Assembly: GCF_002786295.1 (NCBI RefSeq)
Contig: NZ_PGTC01000010.1
Coordinates: 1 to 64,000 of the forward strand
Source of the DNA: Pseudooceanicola marinus
GTDB lineage: Bacteria; Pseudomonadota; Alphaproteobacteria; Rhodobacterales; Rhodobacteraceae
Direction of reading: 5' to 3'
Length of the DNA: 64,000 nt
Shown: positions 31,906 to 41,115 of the stretch, in pieces
Numbering within the stretch: the first letter of the stretch is position 1
Layout: each line of letters starts with the position of its first letter
The notes under the pieces: model-generated
Database searches by the model: none
The model's input: only the letters and a program-made list of their open reading frames with translations
Told to the model about the DNA's origin: nothing
Translations under genes and position numbers: made by a program

Positions 31906-32703
31906 ATGCGCGAGATTACCCTGGCCGTGGCCCTTCTGGCCCTTGCTTCCTGCACCCCCGGCGTGCCCGACAGTGCCGCCGGCGTCGGCTTCGGCGACTA
32001 CCAGAGCTACCAGCAGCAACGCGATGCGGAGCTGCAGTCCTCGACCATCGCTCCGCCGCCCAACGTCTCCTCCGAGACGCTGCCGGGGCAGCAGGACGCC
32101 GCGGGCGAGCGCCCGCTTTCGGCGATGAACACCCTGCCTGCCGGGGCCGAGACCACGCCCGCCGGCGCCGGCAACCAGGGCGCCGATAGCGCCGAGGCCA
32201 TTGCCGCCGACGCCCAGGCGGCGCTGAACGCGGCCACCGCCAATTCCGGCGAAGCGCCGCTGGAGGCCAGCCCCGCGAACCCCGCCCCCGAGGCTGTGAA
32301 CCCGCTGGGCATCTCCGAGGAGAACGATTTCGGCGCCGTCGATCAGCAACGCTCGATCGAGGAAGACGCGGAGTTCATCCAGGAAAACCGCGCCCGCTAC
32401 GAACAGATCCAGCCCGAGGCCCTGCCCGAGCGGGCGGATACCGGTCCGAACCTGGCCGCCTATGCCCTGGGAACCACCCATTCCGTGGGCACACCGCTTT
32501 ACACCCGGATCGGCATTAACGCCGAGGCGCGCTATACCCGCAACTGCGCCAAGTACGCCTCGCCCGATCTGGCCCAGGCCGACTTCCTGTCTAAGGGCGG
32601 CCCGCAGCGCGACCGCATGGGGCTCGACCCCGATGGCGATGGTTTCGCCTGCACCTGGGATCCCGCGCCCTTCCGCAAGGCCGCGCAGGGCGCGTCGGAG
32701 TGA
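31906..32703 (+). CDS. Lipoprotein with excalibur-like calcium-binding tail
   Basis: The 265-residue product has a lipobox LASC at about 13-16, so it should be lipid-anchored. A long Ala/Pro/Glu/Gln-rich low-complexity region follows (about 30-150). The C-terminus has YTRNCAKYASPDLAQADFL and GLDPDGDGFACTWDP; the D-x-D-x-D-G-x-x-C pattern is that of the excalibur domain. Function unknown. It lies 90 bases after gatA and just before the amidase gene, which hints at a wall-related pair. Confidence 0.7.
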   Translation: MREITLAVALLALASCTPGVPDSAAGVGFGDYQSYQQQRDAELQSSTIAPPPNVSSETLPGQQDAAGERPLSAMNTLPAGAETTPAGAGNQGADSAEAIAADAQAALNAATANSGEAPLEASPANPAPEAVNPLGISEENDFGAVDQQRSIEEDAEFIQENRARYEQIQPEALPERADTGPNLAAYALGTTHSVGTPLYTRIGINAEARYTRNCAKYASPDLAQADFLSKGGPQRDRMGLDPDGDGFACTWDPAPFRKAAQGASE

Positions 32704-32707
32704 TCGG

Positions 32708-33412
32708 ATGAGCCACTGGCAGGAGGGGGCGGAACCCTACGCCTCCCCCAACCAGAACGACCGCCGCGACGGGCTGAGGCCCTATCTCGTGGTGCTGCAT
32801 CACACCGCCATGGAGACCGCCGAGGCCGCGCTGGAGCGGTTGGCGGACCCGAGGGCCGAACCGACCCCCGTTTCCGTTCACTATGTCATCTCCGAAGATG
32901 GCCGTCTCTGGCAGATGGTGCCGGAGGACCGCCGGGCCTGGCATGCCGGGCTGGGAAGCTGGGGCGGGCTGGATGACGTCAATTCCCGCTCCATCGGGAT
33001 CGAGCTGGCCAACCCGGCGCCCAACCCCTTCGCCGAACGCCAGATGGCGCGGCTGGAATGGCTGCTGCCGCAGATCCTGCACCGCTGGTCCATTCCGCCC
33101 GAAGGGGTGATCGGGCATTCCGACATGGCGCCGACGCGCAAGGCTGATCCGGGGCCGAAGTTCGACTGGCGTCGGTTGGCGCTGCAGGGGCTGTCGATCT
33201 GGCCGGACCCGGCGGCTGGCGACGACGCGCCCCTGGCCGAGAGCCTGCCACGGATCGGCTATCCGATGGAGGACCCCGCCGCCGCCTTCGCCGCCTTCCG
33301 CATGCGGTTCCGGCCCTGGGCGCGGGGCCCGGAAGATGCTGCGGATCGCAGGGCAGCCGCCAACCTGGCACGCCGCTTTCCCGCCCGGCGGGGACCTGCG
33401 GCCTCCTGCTGA
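32708..33412 (+). CDS. N-acetylmuramoyl-L-alanine amidase (AmiD type)
   Basis: The 234-residue amidase 2-family protein cleaves the bond between N-acetylmuramic acid and L-alanine of peptidoglycan. The zinc residues sit in LVVLHHTAM (first His), WHAG and GHSDMAPTRKADPGPKFDW. There is no signal peptide, so it may be cytoplasmic and recycle wall fragments, as AmpD does. The start is 4 bases after the lipoprotein stop, so the two are one unit. Confidence 0.88.
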   Translation: MSHWQEGAEPYASPNQNDRRDGLRPYLVVLHHTAMETAEAALERLADPRAEPTPVSVHYVISEDGRLWQMVPEDRRAWHAGLGSWGGLDDVNSRSIGIELANPAPNPFAERQMARLEWLLPQILHRWSIPPEGVIGHSDMAPTRKADPGPKFDWRRLALQGLSIWPDPAAGDDAPLAESLPRIGYPMEDPAAAFAAFRMRFRPWARGPEDAADRRAAANLARRFPARRGPAASC

Positions 33413-33432
33413 GCGGATCGGCCTGACGGCCG

Positions 33433-33628
33433 ATGCCTCCGGCGGGAGTATTTCCGACAAGGTGAAGGGCTGGGACAGCACCCGGTCTGTGTCCCTCCCT
33501 CTGTCTGGGACGGGTGCGGACGCAGGAGCCCTCGCGGCGGATGCCTCGCTGGCGCGGTCCCGCCTCTTGACCTTGTCGGAAATACTCCGGGGGGAGGCTC
33601 CGGCACGGAGACGGGGGGCAGCGCCCCC
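33433..33628. repeat. Dispersed intergenic repeat, copy d (perfect inverted repeat)
   Basis: It opens with GCCTCCGGCGGGAGTATTT. The left arm GGAGTATTTCCGACAAGGT (33445-33463) is the exact inverse of ACCTTGTCGGAAATACTCC (33570-33588), 106 bases apart. The tail ends in GGGGGC-AGC-GCCCCC (33614-33628). It lies between the amidase and YmdB-type genes, both on the plus strand. Confidence 0.85.
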
Positions 33629-33700
33629 TCCCGCCCGTCCGCGTGGAGCGGCGCGCCGAAACACTTGCCTCCTGCCGCCGGGGGGCATAGGGCTTGGCCC

Positions 33701-34531
33701 ATGCGGATGATGTTTCTCGGAGATGTGATGGGGCGCGCCGGGCGTGCCGCCATCACGGAGTGGCTGCCCAAGTTGCGGCAAGCCTGGCGGTTGGACTTCG
33801 TCGTGGTCAATGGCGAGAACGCCAGCCACGGCGCGGGGCTGACCGGCGCCCATGCCAAGCTGATCCTGGATGCCGGCGCCGACGTGGTGACCCTGGGCGA
33901 TCATGCCTTCGACCAGAAGGACATGTTGCAGGCGATCGAGGCGGACAAGCGTATCATCCGGCCCCTGAATTTCGCCAAGGAATGCCCCGGCGTCGGCGCG
34001 CGCGTGTTCGACGCGACGAACGGGCGCAAGGTCCTGGTCGCCCAGGTGCTGGGCCAGGTCTTCATGAAACGCCCCTTCGAGGACCCCTTCAGCCAGGTCG
34101 ATGCCGTGCTGCGCAAGTACCCGATGGGCGGGCTGGTGCAGGCTGCGCTTATCGACGTGCACTGCGAGGCGACCTCGGAGAAGATGGCCATGGGTCACTT
34201 CTGCGACGGGCGCGCCTCGATGGTGGTGGGCACCCATACCCATGTGCCCACGGCGGACGCGCAGATCCTGCCCAGGGGCACTGCCTTCCAGTCCGATGCG
34301 GGCATGACCGGCGATTACGATTCGGTCATCGGCATGGACAAGGGCGAGCCGATGCGTCGCTTCGTCACCGGCATGTCCAAGGGCCGCTTCACCCCTGCCG
34401 AGGGGGCGGCCACCGTCAGCGGTCTCTACGCCGAGACCGATGATCGCACCGGTCGCGCCACCCGGGTCGAGATGGTGCGCCAGGGCGGGCGGCTTTCGGC
34501 CTCCGGCCCCGGACCGGTCGAGGCGGGCTGA
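33701..34531 (+). CDS. YmdB-family metallophosphoesterase
   Basis: The 276-residue product matches the YmdB/TIGR00282 phosphoesterase family, whose Bacillus member hydrolyses cyclic nucleotides. The dimetal motifs are visible: FLGDVMGRAGR (D8), NGENASHG, TLGDHAFDQ and GTHTHVPTAD, with CEATSEKMAMG between. The ATG at 33701 gives the typical start MRMMFLGDV. It probably tunes a second messenger, but the substrate cannot be assigned. Confidence 0.85.
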   Translation: MRMMFLGDVMGRAGRAAITEWLPKLRQAWRLDFVVVNGENASHGAGLTGAHAKLILDAGADVVTLGDHAFDQKDMLQAIEADKRIIRPLNFAKECPGVGARVFDATNGRKVLVAQVLGQVFMKRPFEDPFSQVDAVLRKYPMGGLVQAALIDVHCEATSEKMAMGHFCDGRASMVVGTHTHVPTADAQILPRGTAFQSDAGMTGDYDSVIGMDKGEPMRRFVTGMSKGRFTPAEGAATVSGLYAETDDRTGRATRVEMVRQGGRLSASGPGPVEAG

Positions 34532-34665
34532 TCCTCATGATGCCTGGTCAAAGGGCAACCGGGCGCCGGACGCCCCGGTGCCGCACGCGCGGCGCTTGCA
34601 TGCCGCCGGCTGCTGCGCCTAGATCGGCGTCGGGCGAATGCCATCGCTGAGGGAGTGCAGCTAGG

Positions 34666-36450
34666 ATGCTGGCTATCGACATTTCGCAGACCGGCGAAGC
34701 GCTGCTGACCCTTGGGGTCGTCGTGGCGATGTTCGTGCTGTTCGTGCGCGAGACCTATCCGACCGAGGTGGTGGCCATCGCCGGCATCTCGCTGATGCTG
34801 CTCCTGGGCCTGCTGCCCTATGACCTGGCTCTGCCGGTATTGTCTAATCCGGCGCCCTGGACCATCGCCGCGATGTTCATCGTGATGGGGGCGCTGGTGC
34901 GGACCGGCGCGCTGGAGGCCTTCACCCAGACAGCCACGTCCCAGGCCAGCCGCCGGCCGATCCTGGCCCTGGCGATTCTCTTTGCCTTCGTGGCCCTGTC
35001 CTCGGCCATCGTGTCCAATACGCCGGTGGTCGTTGTGATGATCCCGGTCTTCGTGCAGATGGCGAAGACGCTCGACATCATGCCTTCCAAGCTCCTGATC
35101 CCGCTTAGCTATACCGCCATCATGGGGGGCACGCTGACCCTGATCGGCACCTCGACCAACCTGCTGGTCGATGGCGTGGCGCGCACCCAGGGGCTGGAGC
35201 CTTTCGGGATCTTCGAGGTCACACCGATTGGCCTGGTGGTCGTCGGCTGGGGCTGTTTCTACCTGCTGGTGGTCGGGCGCTTCCTGTTGCCGGGGCGCGA
35301 TTCCATGGCCTCGATGCTGTCGGATCGCTCGAAGATGAAGTTCTTCACCGAGGCGGTGATTCCCCCCGACAGCAACCTCGTCGGGCGCGAGGTGACCGGT
35401 GTGCAGCTGTTCAAGCGCGAGGGTGTGCGCCTGATCGACGTGCTGCGCGGCGACGAAAGCCTGCGTCGCAACCTGAAGGGGGTGGAACTGCAGGTCGGTG
35501 ACCGGGTGGTGCTGCGCAGCCATATCTCCGAACTGCTCAGCCTGCAGCGCGACAAGAGCCTGAAGCGCGTGGATCAGGTCAGCGCGGTGGAGACGACCAC
35601 CGTCGAGGTGCTGATCACCCCGGGCTGCAAGATGGTGGGCCGGTCTCTGGGCTCGATGCGGCTGCGGCGGCGCTACGGCGTCTATCCTCTGGCGGTGCAC
35701 CGGCGGAACCAGAACATCGGCCGGCAGCTGCAGCTGGATGAGTTGGTGGTGCGCGTGGGCGATACGCTGCTGCTGGAGGGCGCGCCCGAGGACATCCGCC
35801 GCCTGGCGCGCGAGATGGACATGGTCGATGTGGCTACGCCCAGCGAACGCGCCTATCGCCGGTCCCAGGCGCCGATCGCCATCCTGGCGATCCTCGGTAT
35901 CGTGGGCCTTGCGGGCCTCGGCGTGGCGCCGATCCTGATGCTGTCGGTGATGGCGGTGGCGCTGGTGCTGGTGACCCGCTGCATCGACGCGGACGAGGCC
36001 TTCGGCTTCGTCGACGGGCGCCTGCTGGCGCTGATCTTCTCCATGCTGGCCATCGGCGCGGCGCTGGAACACACCGGCGCGGTGGAGTTGATCGTGCGGG
36101 CCATCGCGCCGGCGATGTCCGTGCTGCCGCCGGTACTGGTGGTCTGGGCGGTCTACCTGCTGACCTCCGTTCTGACGGAGCTGGTCTCGAATAACGCCGT
36201 GGCCGTGGTGATGACGCCGATTGCCGTGGGGCTGGCGCAGGCCATGGGGGTCGACGCCCGGCCGCTGGTCATCGCGGTGATGATCGCCGCCTCGGCCAGT
36301 TTCGCCACGCCGATCGGCTACCAGACCAACATGCTGGTCTACGGCCCCGGCGGCTACAAGTTCACCGACTTCATGAAGGTGGGCATCCCGCTGAACCTGT
36401 CGATGGGCATCGTGGTCAGCCTGGTCATCCCGTTGCTCTGGCCGCTCTGA
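34666..36450 (+). CDS. SLC13-family permease with RCK_C domains (1)
   Basis: The 594-residue protein is a DASS-type transporter: about ten membrane spans in two halves, interrupted by two RCK/TrkA-C domains (about 220-380). The transport signatures SNTPVVVVMIPV and GTSTNLLVDG in the first half, and SNNAVAVVMTPI and GYQTNMLVYGPGGY in the second, suggest a sodium-coupled divalent anion substrate. Family members with RCK_C are often assigned to sulfate or dicarboxylates; the actual substrate is unknown. A paralogue lies at 49799. Confidence 0.85.
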   Translation: MLAIDISQTGEALLTLGVVVAMFVLFVRETYPTEVVAIAGISLMLLLGLLPYDLALPVLSNPAPWTIAAMFIVMGALVRTGALEAFTQTATSQASRRPILALAILFAFVALSSAIVSNTPVVVVMIPVFVQMAKTLDIMPSKLLIPLSYTAIMGGTLTLIGTSTNLLVDGVARTQGLEPFGIFEVTPIGLVVVGWGCFYLLVVGRFLLPGRDSMASMLSDRSKMKFFTEAVIPPDSNLVGREVTGVQLFKREGVRLIDVLRGDESLRRNLKGVELQVGDRVVLRSHISELLSLQRDKSLKRVDQVSAVETTTVEVLITPGCKMVGRSLGSMRLRRRYGVYPLAVHRRNQNIGRQLQLDELVVRVGDTLLLEGAPEDIRRLAREMDMVDVATPSERAYRRSQAPIAILAILGIVGLAGLGVAPILMLSVMAVALVLVTRCIDADEAFGFVDGRLLALIFSMLAIGAALEHTGAVELIVRAIAPAMSVLPPVLVVWAVYLLTSVLTELVSNNAVAVVMTPIAVGLAQAMGVDARPLVIAVMIAASASFATPIGYQTNMLVYGPGGYKFTDFMKVGIPLNLSMGIVVSLVIPLLWPL

Positions 36451-36497
36451 GCCGCGAACCATGGGTAACACCGCCGCCGATGGCCCGCGGGGCCCGT

Positions 36498-36557
36498 GGT
36501 ATTCTCTTTGCTGGAAATACCGCGGGGGGAGGCTCCGGGACAGAGGCGGGGGAGAGC
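36498..36557. repeat. Dispersed intergenic repeat, copy f (compact form)
   Basis: GGTATT (36498-36503) and AATACC (36516-36521) form a short inverted repeat, followed by the G-rich GGGGGGAGGCTCCGGGAC tail. It lies between convergent genes (SLC13 and M48). Confidence 0.65.
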
Positions 36558-36591
36558 CCTTCTCGCGTCGGCTTGCCTGTGCGCGCGCGGA

Positions 36592-37299
36592 TCAGCGCGC
36601 GGCCAGTGCCCGCCGCACGGTGGCCATGCGTTCGGCATTGGGGGGGTGGCTGCCTAGGAACTTGTCACCCGGATCGGGCAGCCGGTCGAAATAGAGCGCG
36701 CCGCGCAGCGGGTCGTACCCCGCCGCGCGGGCGATCTGCGTGCCGAGGTAGTCCGCGTCCAGCTCGAACTGCCGCGAGTAGGAGCGGGCCCCATAGGCTG
36801 CGCCCATCTCCGAAGCACGGCGGACCGCCGCCTTGGAGGCCCCGGCCCGCAGGGCGGCATCGGCATAGACCTGAGCCCCCTGGGCGGCGTAGTCGCGCTG
36901 GCGTTTCAGGTGATCGAGGATGTGGTGGCTGGCTTCGTGGCTCATCACGAAGGCCAGCTCATCAGGGTTCTGCATGTCCGCGATCAGCGCCAGGGTGAAG
37001 ATCAGGACCGGCTGGCCATCGGTGTCCAGCGTCTGAAAGGCGTTGGCGGGCATCCGGCCGCGGCTGTCGATGGCGATGCGGAAGGCGCAGCGGTCATCCT
37101 CGCGCCGTTCGCGGCACATGCGTTCGGCCACCGGCTCCACCGTTTCAACCACCTCCGCGAACTGGCGCGCCGCCCGGTCGGCCTTCTGGCGCAGCTCGGC
37201 GGATTCCTCGGGCGACAGCCGGTTGGCCCCCGTCGGCAGGGCGCAGGCGCCGAGACCGAGCAGCATAAGGACAGCGAGGAAGGAGCGCAGGGCAGTCAT
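36592..37299 (-). CDS. M48-family metallopeptidase lipoprotein
   Basis: The 235-residue product has the lipobox LGAC at 16-19 and so should be lipid-anchored on the periplasmic side. The zinc motif HEASH is at 121-125, and the third ligand is the Glu in FELDADYLG. This places it in the M48 group near BepA and LoiP. Such proteases act in outer-membrane protein quality control, which is inference here. The gene is convergent with the SLC13 gene across repeat copy f. Confidence 0.9.
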   Translation of the reverse strand: MTALRSFLAVLMLLGLGACALPTGANRLSPEESAELRQKADRAARQFAEVVETVEPVAERMCRERREDDRCAFRIAIDSRGRMPANAFQTLDTDGQPVLIFTLALIADMQNPDELAFVMSHEASHHILDHLKRQRDYAAQGAQVYADAALRAGASKAAVRRASEMGAAYGARSYSRQFELDADYLGTQIARAAGYDPLRGALYFDRLPDPGDKFLGSHPPNAERMATVRRALAAR

Positions 37300-37501
37300 G
37301 TCAGGGCGGGATCCGGTTCTGGTCTTGTAAGAGTGATAGGGGGGTGGGTTGGTCGCAGGCCGGCCCGGCGGCGGGCATGCTGCGACGGGGCGGCGCGAAA
37401 CCCATCATATAGACGATGCGCGGGATGAATACAGTCCCGAGAAGGCGGTCTTGCCGGAATCACCCATTTGCGGTTGGCCTGACCGGGGGTAAGGTAAATG
37501 C

Positions 37502-37753
37502 ATGTTTACGATTGAGCACGAATTCGACTGCACCGTTGTCACGCTTGTCGACGATGGGCCGGCCCCGCTGCAAGAGGACGTGGCGGTCAACGCCTTTGCC
37601 GAGTGCATCACGGTCGAGCAATACGACCCGCGCACGGACGAAGTGGTCCGCGTGACCCTGTCGATGGCACAGTTGCGCGACCTCGGTGCCGCGCTGAACC
37701 TGCCCGAGGGCAGCTATACCCTCGCCACGCGGGCGACGCCGGCCGTCGGCTGA
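37502..37753 (+). CDS. Conserved hypothetical protein, 83 residues
   Basis: The small acidic protein has no signal peptide or membrane span. The segment DAVNAFAECITVEQYDPRTDEVVRVTLS is not a motif I recognise (here EDVAVNAFAEC is seen). TAAGG lies 9 bases before the ATG. It has the same GC-rich codon use as its neighbours. It lies between the M48 gene (divergent) and the DUF167 gene (convergent). Function unknown. Confidence 0.65.
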   Translation: MFTIEHEFDCTVVTLVDDGPAPLQEDVAVNAFAECITVEQYDPRTDEVVRVTLSMAQLRDLGAALNLPEGSYTLATRATPAVG

Positions 37754-37786
37754 CGTCCGCCACGGCTCCGGGCGCCGCGTCGCCGG

Positions 37787-38053
37787 CTAGTCGTCGATGC
37801 GGAAAACCTTCTCGCGCGATGTCTGGCCCCGGATCAGCACCAGCCGTGTCTTGGCCAGCCCCAGCGATTTCGCCAAAATCTTGCGCACCGCCTCGTTTGC
37901 CTTGCCGTCCTCCGGCACGGCGGTGACATGCACACGCAGCGTGCCGTCCTCGCCTTCCGCGATCCGGTCGCGCGAGGCCTTCGGCGTGACCCGCGTGGCG
38001 ATCTCCCGGCCCGGGTGGGCGAGGTGCGTCAGATCGGGAAGCTTCGCGGCCAT
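37787..38053 (-). CDS. DUF167/UPF0235 (YggU-like) protein
   Basis: An 88-residue protein of the DUF167 family, with the marks RVTPKASRD, LRVHVTAVPEDGKANEAV and LVLIRGQTSREKVF. Function unknown in general. AAAGGAAGG precedes the ATG. It is divergent from the deacetylase-like gene. Confidence 0.87.
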   Translation of the reverse strand: MAAKLPDLTHLAHPGREIATRVTPKASRDRIAEGEDGTLRVHVTAVPEDGKANEAVRKILAKSLGLAKTRLVLIRGQTSREKVFRIDD

Positions 38054-38182
38054 GGGCCTTCCTTTCGGACAGGGGCGGCGGCGCCGGGCCGGCGGGCGGT
38101 GCGCCGGGGGACGGCCGGCCCTTGCAACCCGGGCCGCCCCGGATCAGTCTGCGTCCGACGAAAGACACCAGGAGGCGCAAGC

Positions 38183-39304
38183 ATGTCAACCGACCCGACG
38201 AACCGGACAGGATTCTACTGGGACGAACGGTGCTTCTGGCATTCGGGGGGAAACTACGCGCTGACCCTGCCCGTGGGCGGCTACGTGCAGCCGCTGGCCG
38301 CCGGCGGACTGCCCGAAAGCCCGGAGACCAAGCGCCGGCTGAAGAACCTGCTGGACGTGTCGGGCCTGACCTCGGAGCTGCATGTCTCCTCCGCCCCCGA
38401 GGCCAGCCGCGAAGATCTGCTGCGGGTCCATCCCGCAAGCTACCTCGATGAGTTCAAGGCGATGTCGGACGCGGGCGGCGGAGAGCTGGGCCTGCGCACG
38501 CCCTTCGGTCGGGGCGGATATGAGATCGCGGCACTGTCGGCCGGGCTGGCGACGACGGCGCTTGCGGACATCATGGCGGGCCGGGTCGACAACGCCTATG
38601 CCCTGTCGCGCCCCCCGGGGCACCATTGCCTGCCCGACTGGCCCAACGGGTTCTGTCTGATGGCCAATATCGCCATCGCCGTGGAGGCCGCCAAGGCCCG
38701 GGGTGAGGCGCCGCGCGTGGCCGTGCTGGACTGGGACGTGCACCATGGCAACGGCACCGAGCATATCTTCTACGATCGCGACGACGTGCTGACGATCTCG
38801 ATCCACCAGGAAAACAACTATCCCCTCGACACCGGCGCCCTGGCCGATCGGGGCCGCGACGCGGGCGAGGGGTACAACATCAACATCCCCCTGCCGCCCG
38901 GCGTGGGCCATGTCGGCTACCTGGAGGTGCTGGACCGGATCGTCGCGCCGGCGCTGGAGGACTACAAGCCCGACGTCATCATCGTCGCCTGCGGCTTCGA
39001 CGCCGGGATCTATGATCCCATCGCACGCATGTGCTGCACGATGGAGACCTACGGCGAGATGACCGCCCGGATGAAGTCCCTGGCCGAGCGCCTCTGCGAG
39101 GGGCGCCTGCTGATGGTGCACGAGGGCGGCTATTCCGAGGTCTACGTGCCCTTCTGTGGCCACCGCGTGATCGAGGTACTGTCGGGCACGCAGATCCGGG
39201 TGGAGGATCCGATGGCCGAAACCGTGCGCATCCGCCAGCCCAACGACGGCTTCAACGCCTATATCTCGGGCGTGATCGGCGAGATCGCGGCGGCGCTCGT
39301 TTAG
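38183..39304 (+). CDS. Histone deacetylase-like amidohydrolase (class II)
   Basis: The 373-residue arginase-fold zinc amidohydrolase resembles bacterial class II histone-deacetylase-like enzymes and acetylpolyamine amidohydrolases. The catalytic pair H147-H148 is in RPPGHHC; the zinc ligands D185 and H187 are in DWDVHHGNG; and the third Asp is in CGFDAG. Natural substrates in bacteria are small acetylated amines or unknown. AGGAGG stands 10 bases before the ATG. Confidence 0.92.
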   Translation: MSTDPTNRTGFYWDERCFWHSGGNYALTLPVGGYVQPLAAGGLPESPETKRRLKNLLDVSGLTSELHVSSAPEASREDLLRVHPASYLDEFKAMSDAGGGELGLRTPFGRGGYEIAALSAGLATTALADIMAGRVDNAYALSRPPGHHCLPDWPNGFCLMANIAIAVEAAKARGEAPRVAVLDWDVHHGNGTEHIFYDRDDVLTISIHQENNYPLDTGALADRGRDAGEGYNINIPLPPGVGHVGYLEVLDRIVAPALEDYKPDVIIVACGFDAGIYDPIARMCCTMETYGEMTARMKSLAERLCEGRLLMVHEGGYSEVYVPFCGHRVIEVLSGTQIRVEDPMAETVRIRQPNDGFNAYISGVIGEIAAALV

Positions 39305-39399
39305 ACCCGCATCCGGCCCCGGGCCTTTCGGGTTGAAACCCCTGGGCCCAGGGCCGACATAGCCCCTGACCCGGAACCTTCCATCCGAAGAGAGACCCC

Positions 39400-39978
39400 A
39401 TGCCCGAGAGAAACCAGGCGGCGCTGGACTTCCTGCTGACCCGCCGTTCCCGCCCGGCCAAGACCCTGGCGGCCCCCGGCCCCTCGCGCGCGGAGCTGGA
39501 GGTCATCCTGACCGCCGCCGCCCGCACCCCCGACCATGGCAAGCTGGAACCCTGGCGGTTCGTCGTGCTGGAAGGCGCGGCCTTCTCGCGGCTGGCCGAC
39601 CTGGTCCGCACCCGTGGCGCCGCGCTGGAGAAATCCGAGGCCGACATCGCGAAAAGCGTGAAGCAGTTCGACGATGCCGTCGTCTGCCTGGCCGTCGTCT
39701 CCAGCCCGAAACCCTCGCCCAAGGTGCCGCAGATCGAACAGGTTTACTCCGCCGGGGCCGTCTGCCTGGCGGCGCTGAACGCAGGTCTCGCCTCGGGCTG
39801 GGGCGCCAGCTGGCTGACCGGCTGGCATTGCTTCGACCGTGGCTTCGTCGAGGAGGGCCTGGGGCTCTCGCCCGAGGAAAGCATCGCCGGGCTGATCTTC
39901 TACGGCACCGAACAGGTGACGCCGCCCGAGCGTCCGCGCCCTGAGCTGAAGGAGATCACCACATGGATCTCGGACTGA
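39400..39978 (+). CDS. Nitroreductase family protein
   Basis: A 192-residue FMN-dependent oxidoreductase of the NfsB/YdjA type. It has LTRRSRPAKTL near the start (FMN phosphate binding), TPDHGKLEPWRFVVLEG, and a GWGASWLTGW segment near residue 130 that forms the FMN pocket. The length matches the short YdjA group. It overlaps the next gene by 16 bases. Confidence 0.9.
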   Translation: MPERNQAALDFLLTRRSRPAKTLAAPGPSRAELEVILTAAARTPDHGKLEPWRFVVLEGAAFSRLADLVRTRGAALEKSEADIAKSVKQFDDAVVCLAVVSSPKPSPKVPQIEQVYSAGAVCLAALNAGLASGWGASWLTGWHCFDRGFVEEGLGLSPEESIAGLIFYGTEQVTPPERPRPELKEITTWISD

Positions 39979-40670
39979 TCCTTTCGGGCTTCACCCGGGC
40001 GCTCGGCCAGACCGGGGATCCGCGGTTTCGCCGGGTGCTGTTCATCGGCGTCGGGCTGACCATCGTGCTGCTGGCGGGGGCGGCCTGGATCACCTGGTTC
40101 GGGATAGGCTGGGCCATCGGGGATGACGCCAGCCTGCCCTGGATCGGCACGGTGCCCTGGCTGAACGACCTGGCCGCTGCCGGTGGGTTGCTGGCGATGA
40201 TGGTGGTCTCGGTCTTCCTGATGGTGCCGGTGGCCTCGGCCATCACCTCTATGTATCTCGACCAGGTGGCCGAGGCGGTGGAGGACCGGCACTACCCCGA
40301 ATTGCCGCCGGTGCCCGGCACCAGCTTCGCCGAGGACCTGCGCGACACGCTGGGCTTCCTGGGCGTCATCATCCTGGCGAACCTGGTGGCGCTGGTCTTC
40401 TACCTGCTGCTGGCGCCGCTGGCGCCCTTCATCTTCTGGGGGCTGAACGGCTACCTGCTGGGCCGCGAATACTTCACCCTGGCCGCCATGCGACGCCTGG
40501 GCCGCGCGGGGGCAGAGGAACTGCGCCGCCGCAACATGGGCACGATCTGGCTGGGGGGGATCCTGATGGCGGTGCCGCTGACCGTGCCGATCCTGAACCT
40601 GGTGGTGCCGATCCTGGGGGCCGCGACCTTCACCCATATCTTCCACGGGCTGGCCGCCAAGCGCCGCTAG
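39963..40670 (+). CDS. EI24-domain membrane protein (CysZ-like)
   Basis: The 235-residue membrane protein with four to six spans matches the EI24 family (PF07264), to which CysZ, the E. coli sulfate channel, belongs. LLYLLLAPLAPFIFWGLNGYLLGREYF-type segments (about 140-170) are the typical GYLLGREYF signature. The nitroreductase overlap implies one operon. A terminator follows in the downstream repeat. Confidence 0.85.
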   Translation: MDLGLILSGFTRALGQTGDPRFRRVLFIGVGLTIVLLAGAAWITWFGIGWAIGDDASLPWIGTVPWLNDLAAAGGLLAMMVVSVFLMVPVASAITSMYLDQVAEAVEDRHYPELPPVPGTSFAEDLRDTLGFLGVIILANLVALVFYLLLAPLAPFIFWGLNGYLLGREYFTLAAMRRLGRAGAEELRRRNMGTIWLGGILMAVPLTVPILNLVVPILGAATFTHIFHGLAAKRR

Positions 40671-40673
40671 TTT

Positions 40674-40804
40674 CATCCGACAGCCCAAAATACTCCCGCC
40701 GGAGGCAAGGCGTGCCCGCAGGGCGCGCCTTTTTCATCTGTCGCGCGCTGGTTGGCCCGTGCCGGGCCATGCCTTCGGCGAGAGTATTTCCAGCTGTCGG
40801 ATGA
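40674..40804. repeat. Dispersed intergenic repeat, copy e (inverted, outward orientation)
   Basis: CATCCGACAGCCC...TACTCCCGCCGGAGGC (40674-40706) is mirrored by GCCTTCGGCGAGAG...CAGCTGTCGGATG (40771-40803). The half-elements face opposite ways from copies c, d and g. It lies between convergent genes. Confidence 0.8.
40709..40734 (+). terminator. Intrinsic terminator inside repeat copy e
   Basis: GGCGTGCCC (40709-40717) pairs with GGGCGCGCC (40721-40729) with one T-G pair, followed by five T. It ends the nitroreductase-EI24 unit. Confidence 0.8.
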
Positions 40805-40830
40805 GCAGGGTCGGGCGCCCGGCGGGGCGC

Positions 40831-41115
40831 TCAGCCCGCCGTGACCGGGGGCGACATACGGTTGAACCAGTCAAGATCCTCGACGGTGATCCAGCCTGAC
40901 AGGATGATGCCCGCGATGATGACGAAAAGCACCGTGGCCGCGCCGGTGGTGATCCACAGCTTCGGCTTCAGGTGGTGCACCTCCAGCGAGCCCGACTGGG
41001 TGCCGCGCAGCACGCGGCCCATGTCCTGCTGCGTCTTCAGCTTCAGCGGCGCGACGACCAGCAGGGTCATCCACCAGATCACCGCGTAGAGGACGATGCC
41101 AGAGGTGATGCCCAT
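40831..41115 (-). CDS. DUF1467 family membrane protein
   Basis: A 94-residue protein with two spans (about 6-25 and 55-76). It starts MGITSGIVLYAVIWWMTLLVVAPL, the DUF1467 pattern. Function unknown. The start overlaps the mce stop (TGATG), and in this group the two are commonly neighbours. Confidence 0.85.
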   Translation of the reverse strand: MGITSGIVLYAVIWWMTLLVVAPLKLKTQQDMGRVLRGTQSGSLEVHHLKPKLWITTGAATVLFVIIAGIILSGWITVEDLDWFNRMSPPVTAG

